NCBI GenBank assembly: GCA_017440755.1
Contig: JAFSGP010000036.1
Coordinates: forward strand, 62,001-126,000
Source: Clostridia bacterium
GTDB taxonomy: Bacteria; Bacillota; Clostridia; Oscillospirales; Acutalibacteraceae
Direction: 5' to 3'
DNA length: 64,000 nucleotides
The notes beneath the pieces were generated by a model. It did no database searches. It worked only from the letters and a program-made list of their open reading frames with translations, and was not told the DNA's origin. Every line of letters begins with the position of its first letter. Position 1 is the stretch's first letter. Of this stretch, positions 26,872-33,410 are shown piece by piece. The position numbers were made by a program, and so were the translations under genes.

Positions 26872-27810
26872 ATGGCTGCTTTGTACACAAAGACCGGCGA
26901 TACCGGTCGCGCCAGCACCTTGACAAGACAAAATATTCCGAAAAACAGTCCCATTTTTGAGCTGTTAGGCACCTTGGACGAGTTAATCTCCTCTTTAGGG
27001 GTTGCTCGAAAGGAAACGGCAGACCTGGAGGACGTGCTGGTGCAGATCCAAACGGATTTGCTGGGCATCTCCGGTGAGCTGGCAGGGGGCAAGAAGTACG
27101 CTTCGCCTGAGCGGATCGCTCAGCTGGAGAGGGCAATCGATTCCGCCTGCGAGGGCGCTGCCTCCTTTGAGGGGTTTGTCCTACCGGGACAGACCGCCGG
27201 CGGTGCCGCTCTGGACGTGGCCCGCACGGTGGCGCGACGCGCCGAACGGTGCGCGGTGGCGGCTTCCCAGACGGGTGGCATCACCCGCGATATGCTGGCA
27301 TGGCTCAATCGACTGTCTGACCTGCTGTATGCGCTGGCTCGTTTGTGCGACCGCTCCGGCGGTAGTGTAGCGGCTCCCGCACGCACCGCTATGGGCAGCG
27401 ACGGTTTCTGCCGCAAGGCGGTAGCCCTTTGCGAGGCGGTACAGCAGCATGCGGCGGCACACGGCGTCCGTGTGGTCACCGCGGTATGCGATGCCGGTGG
27501 CAACCCGGTGGCGATGCTGCGAGCAGACGATGCTTTCATCGCCAGTGTGGATATCGCCATGAACAAGGCGTTCACCTCGGTTTCTCTCAAGATGACCACT
27601 GAGGAGCTGGGCAAGCTTGCTCAGCCGGGCGAGTCTCTCTACGGCATTCAGTTTACAAACAACGGTCGCATCGTGATATTCGGTGGCGGTGTTCCGCTGA
27701 CCGAGGACGGTGTAATCGTGGGCGGTTTCGGTGTCAGCGGTGGATCCGCGGCCGAGGATACCGCGTTTGGCAATTTTGCAAAAGAATTTTATGAAAAGGA
27801 GTTGAGATAA
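26872..27810 (+). CDS. PduO-like cobalamin adenosyltransferase fused to a GlcG/HbpS domain
   Basis: 312 residues from ATG 26872 (AAGGAG at 26860-26865). Residues 1 to about 170 match PduO-type ATP:cob(I)alamin adenosyltransferase: the ATP loop LYTKTGDTGRAS, LGTLDELISSLG, DVARTVARRAERCAV and LAWLNRLSDLLYALAR. Residues from about 178 form a GlcG/HbpS (DUF336) domain ending in GGGVPLTEDGVIVGGFGVSGG, the order found in Salmonella PduO. The enzyme makes adenosylcobalamin, yet the dehydratase here is B12-independent. It may serve another B12 enzyme, or have been retained from a pdu-type ancestor. Confidence 0.9.
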   Translation: MAALYTKTGDTGRASTLTRQNIPKNSPIFELLGTLDELISSLGVARKETADLEDVLVQIQTDLLGISGELAGGKKYASPERIAQLERAIDSACEGAASFEGFVLPGQTAGGAALDVARTVARRAERCAVAASQTGGITRDMLAWLNRLSDLLYALARLCDRSGGSVAAPARTAMGSDGFCRKAVALCEAVQQHAAAHGVRVVTAVCDAGGNPVAMLRADDAFIASVDIAMNKAFTSVSLKMTTEELGKLAQPGESLYGIQFTNNGRIVIFGGGVPLTEDGVIVGGFGVSGGSAAEDTAFGNFAKEFYEKELR

Positions 27811-29271
27811 ATGGCTGTAGAAATTACCGAATCCCAAATCGGCAAAATCGTTGAGCAAGTGCTGAAGAACATGTCTGTGTCTGCCGCACCAGCTTCCGAT
27901 AAAGCGGATTGGGATAGCACCCATTATAAGCAGCGTACCTTTGCGGGTATCTTCACGGATATGAACACCGCAATCGAAGCGACTTATGAAGGGTATAAAG
28001 CCCTGCGGAATATGACTGTGGAACAGCGTGAGAAAATCATCACCGAAATCCGCCGTCTGACCCGCGAAGAGGCGCCGATTATGGCGCAGCTGGGCGTTGC
28101 CGAAACCGGCATGGGTCGAGTCGACCACAAAACAGCCAAGCATATCTTGGTAGCGGATAAAACCCCCGGCACCGAGGATATTGTGCCTACCGCACGTACC
28201 GGTGACAATGGTTTGACCCTCATCGAGATGGCGCCTTTCGGTCTGGTGGGCAGCATTACCCCCAGTACCAACCCCAGCGAAACCGTAATTTGCAACAGCA
28301 TCGGTATGATTGCTGCCGGTAACGGTGTGGTATTTAATCCTCACCCCAATGCTATTGCTACCTCGAACTATGCGGTTGACCTGGTCAACCGTGCCTCCGC
28401 CGCTGCCGGCGGACCTAAGGTGCTGGTTTGCTCCATGGCGAAGCCTACGATGGAGACCTCTGCTACGATGTCCTCCCACCCGCTGATTCGCCTGCTGGTA
28501 TGCACCGGCGGTCCCGGCGTGGTGCGTGCGGTGCTTGCCTCCGGTAAGAAGGCAATCGGCGCCGGTGCGGGTAACCCGCCCGTCATCGTGGACGACACCG
28601 CTGACATTCCCAAGGCGGCTAAGGATATCATCGACGGTTGTTCTTTCGATAATAACCTGCCTTGCATTGCGGAAAAAGAGGTGTTCGCGTTTGATAAGAT
28701 CGCAGACGACCTGATTCACTATATGCGTCAGAATGGCGCCTACCTGCTCAGCCGTGAGCAGATGGAGGCCCTGGAGAAGATTGTATTGGTGGAGCAGACC
28801 GGTAAGGACGGCAAGACCCGCAAGGTTATTAACCGTAAGTGTGTCGGTCGTGACGCCGCCGTTCTGATGAGCAAGATCGGTGTTACCGTGGATAGTAGCG
28901 TGCGTTGCCTCATCTGCGAGACTGATTTTAACCACCTCTTCGTGCAGGAGGAGCTGATGATGCCTATCCTGCCCATCGTACGTGTGCATGACATTGACGA
29001 GGCCATTGATTTGGCGGTCAAGGCAGAGCATGGCAATCGCCATACCGCCCACATGCACTCCAAGAACGTCGACCACCTGACTCGTTTTGCTCGGGCGGTG
29101 GAGACCACTATTTTCGTCAAGAACGCTCCGTCCTACGCCGGTATCGGCTTCGGGGGAGAGGGACATACCACCTTTACGATTGCCGGTCCCACCGGTGAGG
29201 GTATTACCTCCGCTCGCAGCTTTACTCGGCAGCGTCGCTGCGTGATGGCAGATAGTTTCCATATTATTTAA
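27811..29271 (+). CDS. CoA-acylating propionaldehyde dehydrogenase (PduP-like) with N-terminal encapsulation peptide
   Basis: 486 residues. Converts propanal, NAD+ and CoA to propionyl-CoA. The catalytic thiol is Cys285 in DNNLPCIAEKEVF, the form used by PduP/EutE enzymes, with PSTNPSETVICNSIG and CTGGPGVV nearby. Residues 1-22 (including SQIGKIVEQVLKNMS) form an amphipathic helix followed by a flexible Ala/Ser/Pro linker, the classic encapsulation signal first described on Salmonella PduP. ATG 27811 immediately follows the pduO-like stop and is preceded by AAAAGGAG. Confidence 0.95.
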   Translation: MAVEITESQIGKIVEQVLKNMSVSAAPASDKADWDSTHYKQRTFAGIFTDMNTAIEATYEGYKALRNMTVEQREKIITEIRRLTREEAPIMAQLGVAETGMGRVDHKTAKHILVADKTPGTEDIVPTARTGDNGLTLIEMAPFGLVGSITPSTNPSETVICNSIGMIAAGNGVVFNPHPNAIATSNYAVDLVNRASAAAGGPKVLVCSMAKPTMETSATMSSHPLIRLLVCTGGPGVVRAVLASGKKAIGAGAGNPPVIVDDTADIPKAAKDIIDGCSFDNNLPCIAEKEVFAFDKIADDLIHYMRQNGAYLLSREQMEALEKIVLVEQTGKDGKTRKVINRKCVGRDAAVLMSKIGVTVDSSVRCLICETDFNHLFVQEELMMPILPIVRVHDIDEAIDLAVKAEHGNRHTAHMHSKNVDHLTRFARAVETTIFVKNAPSYAGIGFGGEGHTTFTIAGPTGEGITSARSFTRQRRCVMADSFHII

Positions 29272-29285
29272 GGGAGGAATGTGAA

Positions 29286-30491
29286 ATGGAACTGAATGCA
29301 AGCCAAGTTGAAAGCATTGTCCGTGACGTGCTGGCCCAGATGACCGGCAACGGTGCGGCTCCTGTGGCTGCAGCCGGGATTCCTGCCACTGCCAAGGTTG
29401 CGATGCTCACCGGACCCAAGTCGATTGAGGTCAAGGAGTATCCGATGCCTGAGGTGGGGGACAACGATATCCTGGTTAAGGTCGAGGGCTGCGGCGTTTG
29501 CGGCACCGACGTGCACGAGTGGAAGGGCGATCCCTTCGGTCTGGCTCCCGTAGTCCTCGGTCACGAGGGCACCGGTGAGATCCTGGCTCTCGGTAAGAAC
29601 GTTAAGGTGGATACCGCCGGTAAGCCTCTGAAGGTTGGTGACAAGATCGTTACCTCCGTTATCAGCTGCGGCGAGTGCAAAATCTGCCGTATGCATCCGG
29701 CTAAGACCAACCTGTGCGATAAGCAGGGTATTTTCGGTCTGATTCCGGATAGCGCAGATAAGCACCTGAACGGTTGGTTCGCCACTCATCTGCTCATTAG
29801 CGCGAAGGGCGCTACCTACTTCGAGGTCAACGACCTGGACGTGCAGGAGCGTATGCTGCTGGAGCTGGCCTGTGTGTGCGTGCACTCTTATAACCGTGCA
29901 AACTCCACCGGCCTGATGAACTTTAATACCAAGGTTCTGGTACAGGGTTGCGGTCCCGTGGGTCTGATGCAGATCGCGGTGCTGCGTGCCGCCGGTATCA
30001 ACCACATCATTGCGGTGGACGGCAACGAGAAGCGCCTGAATATGGCCAAGAAGCTGGGTGCCAAGACCACCGTCAACTTCCGTGAGGCTACTACGCTGGA
30101 GGATCGTATCGCTCGCGTAAAGGGTGTTACCGAGGGCTTGGGCGCTGACTTTGTGTTCCAGTGCACCGGCGCTCCTCCCGCAGCGGCAGATGCGTACAGC
30201 TACGTGCGTCGTGGCGGCGGCTTCTGCGAGATGGGTTTCTTCGTCAACAATGGCGAGTTCTCCATCAATCCTCACTTCGCCATGTGTAACAAGGAGATCA
30301 ACCTGGTTGGTTCTTGGGACTACAGTGCTGAGGATTATCCCACCACCATGGCATTCCTGCTGCAGGCTCGTGAGATGAACATTCCGATTAAGGAGCTCAT
30401 CACCCACAGCTTCCCTCTGGATCAGCTGAACAAGGCTATGGAAGTCAACATCGCCCAAGAGGGCATTAAGGTCTGCTATCTGGCAGATTGA
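29286..30491 (+). CDS. Zinc-dependent medium-chain alcohol dehydrogenase with N-terminal encapsulation peptide
   Basis: 401 residues. Residues 1-20 (including SQVESIVRDVLAQM) closely resemble the targeting helix of the aldehyde dehydrogenase. The MDR core has catalytic zinc residues in CGVCGTDVHEW and GHEGTGEI, a structural zinc site in SCGECKICRMHPAKTNLC, and a Rossmann NAD site at VQGCGPVGLMQIAVLRAAG. Probable role: reducing propanal to propanol to regenerate NAD+ in the compartment, and perhaps lactaldehyde to 1,2-propanediol, since no separate FucO-like reductase is present (inference). It replaces the iron-type PduQ. Confidence 0.92.
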   Translation: MELNASQVESIVRDVLAQMTGNGAAPVAAAGIPATAKVAMLTGPKSIEVKEYPMPEVGDNDILVKVEGCGVCGTDVHEWKGDPFGLAPVVLGHEGTGEILALGKNVKVDTAGKPLKVGDKIVTSVISCGECKICRMHPAKTNLCDKQGIFGLIPDSADKHLNGWFATHLLISAKGATYFEVNDLDVQERMLLELACVCVHSYNRANSTGLMNFNTKVLVQGCGPVGLMQIAVLRAAGINHIIAVDGNEKRLNMAKKLGAKTTVNFREATTLEDRIARVKGVTEGLGADFVFQCTGAPPAAADAYSYVRRGGGFCEMGFFVNNGEFSINPHFAMCNKEINLVGSWDYSAEDYPTTMAFLLQAREMNIPIKELITHSFPLDQLNKAMEVNIAQEGIKVCYLAD

Positions 30492-30510
30492 TCAAAGTGA
30501 GGGTTAACGC

Positions 30511-30837
30511 ATGGCAAATGCATTAGGACTTTTAGAGGTTTTTGGTTTTACCACCTCGGTGGTGCTCGGCGATTTGATTGCCAAATCGGCGGACGTTACC
30601 ATTGTAGCGCTGGATAAAAACAAGCCCGCTAACGGCGATGCCGCCGAGGTTCCCCTGCTGATGACCATCAAATTTGAGGGTGATGCAGCGGCTGTGGAGC
30701 ACGGTCTGGAAGTCGGCGTAGCCGAGGCAAAACGCCGTAATCTCTATGTCACCTCCGATTTCATCTCCCGTCAGGCAGAGGATACGGTCAAGATGGCCAA
30801 AATCGCTGCCACAGGTAAAGATAAATTACGAGGCTGA
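30511..30837 (+). CDS. Divergent single-BMC-domain shell protein with enlarged pore region
   Basis: 108 residues. The BMC fold is recognisable from ALGLLEVFGFTTSVVLGDLIAKSADVTIVALDK and the final helix AKRRNLYVTSDFISR. In place of the usual GSG pore loop it has an insertion, KNKPANGDAAEVPLL, between strands, and a C-terminal helix extends beyond the domain. Pore properties should differ from the standard hexamer. First of five single-domain shell genes; a small hairpin separates it from the next. It could also be a minor PduK/PduU-like facet protein. Confidence 0.82.
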   Translation: MANALGLLEVFGFTTSVVLGDLIAKSADVTIVALDKNKPANGDAAEVPLLMTIKFEGDAAAVEHGLEVGVAEAKRRNLYVTSDFISRQAEDTVKMAKIAATGKDKLRG

Positions 30838-30858
30838 CCCTCAACAAATCCCGTTAAA

Positions 30859-30874
30859 ACAGGCAGGCGCCTGT
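30859..30874 (+). other. Small intergenic hairpin before the first standard BMC-H gene
   Basis: ACAGGC (30859-30864) pairs with GCCTGT (30869-30874) around a 4-base loop. No T-run follows. It may protect or mark the 5' end of a processed shell-protein message. Confidence 0.4.
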
Positions 30875-30919
30875 GAAAATAGTCTACAAAATCAATTTAA
30901 CAGATAGGAGATAGTTATT

Positions 30920-31195
30920 ATGTTGGAAGCATTAGGTATGGTAGAAACTCGTGGTCTGGTAGCCGCTATTGAGGCTGCCGATGCAATGGTCAAGGCTGCA
31001 AACGTCACCCTGATCGGCTCTGAGAAGATCGGTTCCGGTTTGGTAAGCATCATGGTTCGTGGCGATGTCGGTGCCGTTAAGGCTGCTGTCGAGGCCGGTG
31101 GCGCTGCTGCTTCCCGTCTGGGCGAAGTTATCGCTACCCACGTGATTCCCCGTCCTCACGGCGATGTGGAGAAGCTGCTGCCCGTTCTGAAATAA
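30920..31195 (+). CDS. BMC-H hexameric shell protein, copy 1
   Basis: 91 residues (PduA/PduJ/CcmK type): [23 protein letters not shown], pore region [16 protein letters not shown] and the conserved ending [17 protein letters not shown]. It is almost identical to the BMC domain at 31716-31988 and to the gene at 32034; near the C terminus it has Gly where they have Ser, and it starts MLEALG rather than MEALG. ATG 30920 follows TAGGAG. It should form the bulk of the facets. Confidence 0.96.
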   Translation: MLEALGMVETRGLVAAIEAADAMVKAANVTLIGSEKIGSGLVSIMVRGDVGAVKAAVEAGGAAASRLGEVIATHVIPRPHGDVEKLLPVLK

Positions 31196-31225
31196 GCAAT
31201 TTCTTCGGAAAGGCTCGGTATAGCT

Positions 31226-31504
31226 ATGGAACAAAAAGCAATCGCCCTCTTAGAGGTGCAAGCCATGGTAGCAGCGATTGCCGGGCTGGATGCCATGCTC
31301 AAGGCCGCTGATGTTCGCCTGATCCATACGGAAAAGAGGTTGGGCGGACGTCTGGTCACCGTCGTAGTAGACGGCACGGTATCAGATGTCACCGCTGCCG
31401 CCGAGGCTGGTCGCGCTGCCGCCGCTCAGGTTGGCAAGGTCAAGCTGTGCGAGGTTATCGCGAATCCCCACCCCGAAATCACCAAGTTTTTATACGTTGG
31501 TTGA
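31226..31504 (+). CDS. Divergent BMC-H shell protein with arginine at the pore
   Basis: 92 residues with the BMC fold (AIALLEVQAMVAAIAGLDAMLKAADV and the C-terminal EVIANPHPEITKF). The pore loop is EKRLGGRLVTVV, with Gly-Gly-Arg where the main shell protein has Gly-Ser-Gly, so an arginine ring may line the pore and favour anions such as phosphorylated or CoA-bound species (inference). The ribosome site (GGAAAGG, 31207-31213) is 12 bases from the ATG and weaker than those of its neighbours, which fits a minor component. Confidence 0.9.
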   Translation: MEQKAIALLEVQAMVAAIAGLDAMLKAADVRLIHTEKRLGGRLVTVVVDGTVSDVTAAAEAGRAAAAQVGKVKLCEVIANPHPEITKFLYVG

Positions 31505-31526
31505 CGGGAAGAAAGGATGAAAAGAA

Positions 31527-31988
31527 ATGGCTGAGGCTAAGAAAACCGCTTCTTCCGCTGCTAAGACGGCGGCTAAGAAGCCTGCTGCGCAGAAGTCCTC
31601 GACGGCTGCTGCAGCCAAGAAACCCGCTGCCCAGAAGCCTGCTACGGCTCCTGCAGCAGCCCCGAAAAAGGAAATCGCAGAAAAACCTGCAATGATGAAA
31701 AAGGAGAGTATTAACATGGAAGCATTAGGTATGGTAGAAACCCGTGGTCTGGTAGCCGCTATTGAGGCTGCCGATGCAATGGTCAAGGCTGCTAACGTCA
31801 CCCTGATCGGCTCCGAGAAGATCGGTTCCGGTTTGGTGAGCATCATGGTTCGCGGCGATGTCGGTGCCGTTAAGGCTGCTGTCGAGGCCGGTGGCGCTGC
31901 CGCCTCCCGTCTGGGCGAAGTTATCGCTACCCACGTCATTCCCCGCCCCCACAGCGATGTGGACAAACTGCTGCCCGTCCTGAAATAA
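31527..31988 (+). CDS. BMC-H shell protein copy 2 with Lys/Ala-rich N-terminal extension
   Basis: 153 residues. Residues 1-63 are low-complexity and strongly basic, with two near-copies of AAKKPAAQK and further Lys/Ala/Pro, like histone H1 or HU tails. Residues 64-153 are a complete BMC-H domain nearly identical to the proteins at 30920 and 32034. ATG 31527 has a GAAAGGA site at 31511-31517. A second start with its own AAGGAG lies exactly at the domain boundary (31716), so the gene probably yields a long and a short form. The extension could bind nucleic acid or acidic cargo, or act as a scaffold. None of this is established. Confidence 0.9.
   Translation: MAEAKKTASSAAKTAAKKPAAQKSSTAAAAKKPAAQKPATAPAAAPKKEIAEKPAMMKKESINMEALGMVETRGLVAAIEAADAMVKAANVTLIGSEKIGSGLVSIMVRGDVGAVKAAVEAGGAAASRLGEVIATHVIPRPHSDVDKLLPVLK
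31701..31718 (+). promoter_or_regulatory. Internal ribosome binding site and start codon within the extended BMC-H gene
   Basis: AAGGAG (31701-31706), a 9-base spacer and ATG (31716-31718) lie in frame inside the 31527 gene. Translation from here gives a 90-residue BMC-H protein of normal length, starting MEALG exactly as the stand-alone gene at 32034 does. The site is as good as those of neighbouring genes. Confidence 0.75.
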
Positions 31989-32033
31989 GGATAAGCATAT
32001 CTACACTGTAATTTATTAAAGGAGGTCACACAG

Positions 32034-32306
32034 ATGGAAGCATTAGGTATGGTTGAGACCCGTGGTCTGGTAGCCGCTATTGAGGCTGCTGATGCAATGG
32101 TCAAGGCTGCGAATGTCACCCTGATCGGCTCCGAGAAGATCGGTTCCGGCTTGGTGAGCATCATGGTTCGCGGCGATGTCGGTGCCGTTAAGGCTGCTGT
32201 CGAGGCCGGTGGCGCTGCTGCCTCTCGCCTGGGCGAAGTCATCGCTACCCATGTCATTCCCCGCCCCCACAGCGATGTGGAGAAGCTGCTGCCTGTTCTG
32301 AAATAA
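32034..32306 (+). CDS. BMC-H hexameric shell protein, copy 3
   Basis: 90 residues with the same BMC-H sequence as the other two copies; it differs from copy 2 by one residue (VEKLL against VDKLL). The pore motif is KIGSGL. The ribosome site AAAGGAGGT (32018-32026) is a near-perfect anti-16S complement at 7 bases, the best in the locus, suggesting this copy is made in the largest amount. A long hairpin follows it. Confidence 0.96.
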   Translation: MEALGMVETRGLVAAIEAADAMVKAANVTLIGSEKIGSGLVSIMVRGDVGAVKAAVEAGGAAASRLGEVIATHVIPRPHSDVEKLLPVLK

Positions 32307-32333
32307 GACAGCATCTGCTTGACAAGCCCTTTT

Positions 32334-32365
32334 CCATCCTGCCCGCCAAATGGCGGGCAGGATGG
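32334..32365 (+). other. Strong intercistronic hairpin between shell genes and pduL
   Basis: A perfect 14-bp stem (32334-32347 with 32352-32365), GC-rich, with an AAAT loop. No T-tract follows, so a classical terminator is unlikely. Such structures often stabilise the upstream message or attenuate readthrough. It would raise shell protein output relative to the distal genes. Confidence 0.75.
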
Positions 32366-32467
32366 GGATGCTTGTAGTTCGTCCGTACATTCAGGTTCAT
32401 AAATGTGTAAATTACGACGGTTGTTTCCGTCTGAACATAGTATTTTTGAGGAAGAGGTGCTGTTATT

Positions 32468-33127
32468 ATGGCAATTGATGTTTCTGCTATTACCGCGGCG
32501 GTGCGTACCGTATTGGAGACGCAGGGTATCGCTGTTGTTTCGGATACTTCCGATATGGTTCCCGTTGGTGTTTCCAACCGCCATATCCATCTGAGCAAGG
32601 AGCACGTAGAGGCCCTGTTTGGCAAGGGATATGAGCTGCAGCCGATGAAGGAGCTGTCTCAGCCCGGTCAGTTCGCCTGTAAGGAGCAGCTGACTATTAT
32701 CGGTCCTTCCATGCGTCCCATTGAGAAGGTGCGCGTGTTGGGTCCTGTGCGTAAAGCGACGCAGGTGGAGATTTCCCGCACCGACTCCTACACGCTGAAG
32801 GTGAAGGCTCCTGTGCGTGAGTCCGGCAAGATTGAGGGCACCCCCGGTCTGACCATTGTTGGCCCCAAGGGTGTGGTTACCATCGACCAGGGCTGCATTA
32901 TCGCCAACCGTCATATTCATATGAGCCCTGCCGATGGCGAGGCGTTCAAGGTGAAGGACGGCGAGTATGTGAACGTTTTGGTGGACGACGGCGAGCGCCG
33001 CACCAAATGGTTTGACGTACAGGTACGCGTTAGTCCCGATTTCCGCTTGGAGATGCACGTGGATACCGACGATGCCAATGCAGTGGGGCTTCCCTGCGGC
33101 GGCAAAGTGCGTGTGGTTAAAGACTAA
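32468..33127 (+). CDS. pduL: Phosphate propanoyltransferase (PduL-like) with N-terminal encapsulation peptide
   Basis: 219 residues. Exchanges CoA for phosphate on propionyl-CoA and recycles CoA inside the shell. The two zinc-binding PduL motifs are NRHIHLS (His39, His41) and NRHIHMS (His149, His151). Residues 1-20, MAIDVSAITAAVRTVLETQG, form an amphipathic helix like those on the two dehydrogenases. ATG 32468 follows a GAGGAAGAGGTG region. Its product is the substrate of the kinase encoded at 21422. Confidence 0.95.
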   Translation: MAIDVSAITAAVRTVLETQGIAVVSDTSDMVPVGVSNRHIHLSKEHVEALFGKGYELQPMKELSQPGQFACKEQLTIIGPSMRPIEKVRVLGPVRKATQVEISRTDSYTLKVKAPVRESGKIEGTPGLTIVGPKGVVTIDQGCIIANRHIHMSPADGEAFKVKDGEYVNVLVDDGERRTKWFDVQVRVSPDFRLEMHVDTDDANAVGLPCGGKVRVVKD

Positions 33128-33144
33128 TTTTGAGGTGTAAGAGT

Positions 33145-33393
33145 ATGTTGATGGGTAAGATTGTGGGTCACATCGTGTCCACCAGAAAAAATGAGAAGCT
33201 GGTTGGCTCCAAGATTATGGAGGTCCAGCTGATGGAGAATGAGCAGCTCAAGGATCGATTCATTATCGCACTGGACAGTGTCGGTGCCGGTATCGGCGAG
33301 CGCGTGCTGATTACCACCGGCTGCAGTGCCCGTTTGGCTATGCCTGACCAGACGGCGCCCACCGATGCGGTTATTGTAGGTATTGTTGACTGA
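33145..33393 (+). CDS. EutN/CcmL-type pentameric vertex protein (BMC-P)
   Basis: 82 residues from ATG 33145 (GAGGTG 7 bases upstream; ATG 33151 is too far). The BMC-P pattern is clear: GKIVGHIVSTRKNEKLVGSKIMEVQL, then FIIALDSVGAGIGERVLITTGCSARLA. It caps the vertices of the icosahedral shell. It is the only vertex gene in the locus. Confidence 0.94.
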   Translation: MLMGKIVGHIVSTRKNEKLVGSKIMEVQLMENEQLKDRFIIALDSVGAGIGERVLITTGCSARLAMPDQTAPTDAVIVGIVD

Positions 33394-33410
33394 TATTAGG
33401 AGTTTTTTCT

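Larger units (their letters stand above)
30920..32306 (+). repeat. Three near-identical direct repeats of about 270 bases encoding BMC-H
   Basis: The BMC-H coding units at 30920-31195, 31716-31988 and 32034-32306 differ mostly at scattered third codon positions. Long blocks are identical, for example across the GTCGGTGCCGTTAAGGCTGC region. They arose by tandem duplication and may be kept alike by gene conversion. The divergent BMC-H gene at 31226 is interposed. Confidence 0.9.

Noticed and set aside
31527..31715. The Lys/Ala-rich segment as a frameshifted or unrelated small gene
   Set aside because: It is in frame with the BMC-H domain with no stop between them, has its own good ribosome site, and its codon use matches the operon; a real fusion is the simpler reading.
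32319..32324. Perfect TTGACA before pduL as a possible internal promoter
   Set aside because: The -10 position 17 bases downstream falls in the GC-rich hairpin (CCCGCC), with no TATAAT-like sequence at 16-19 base spacing.
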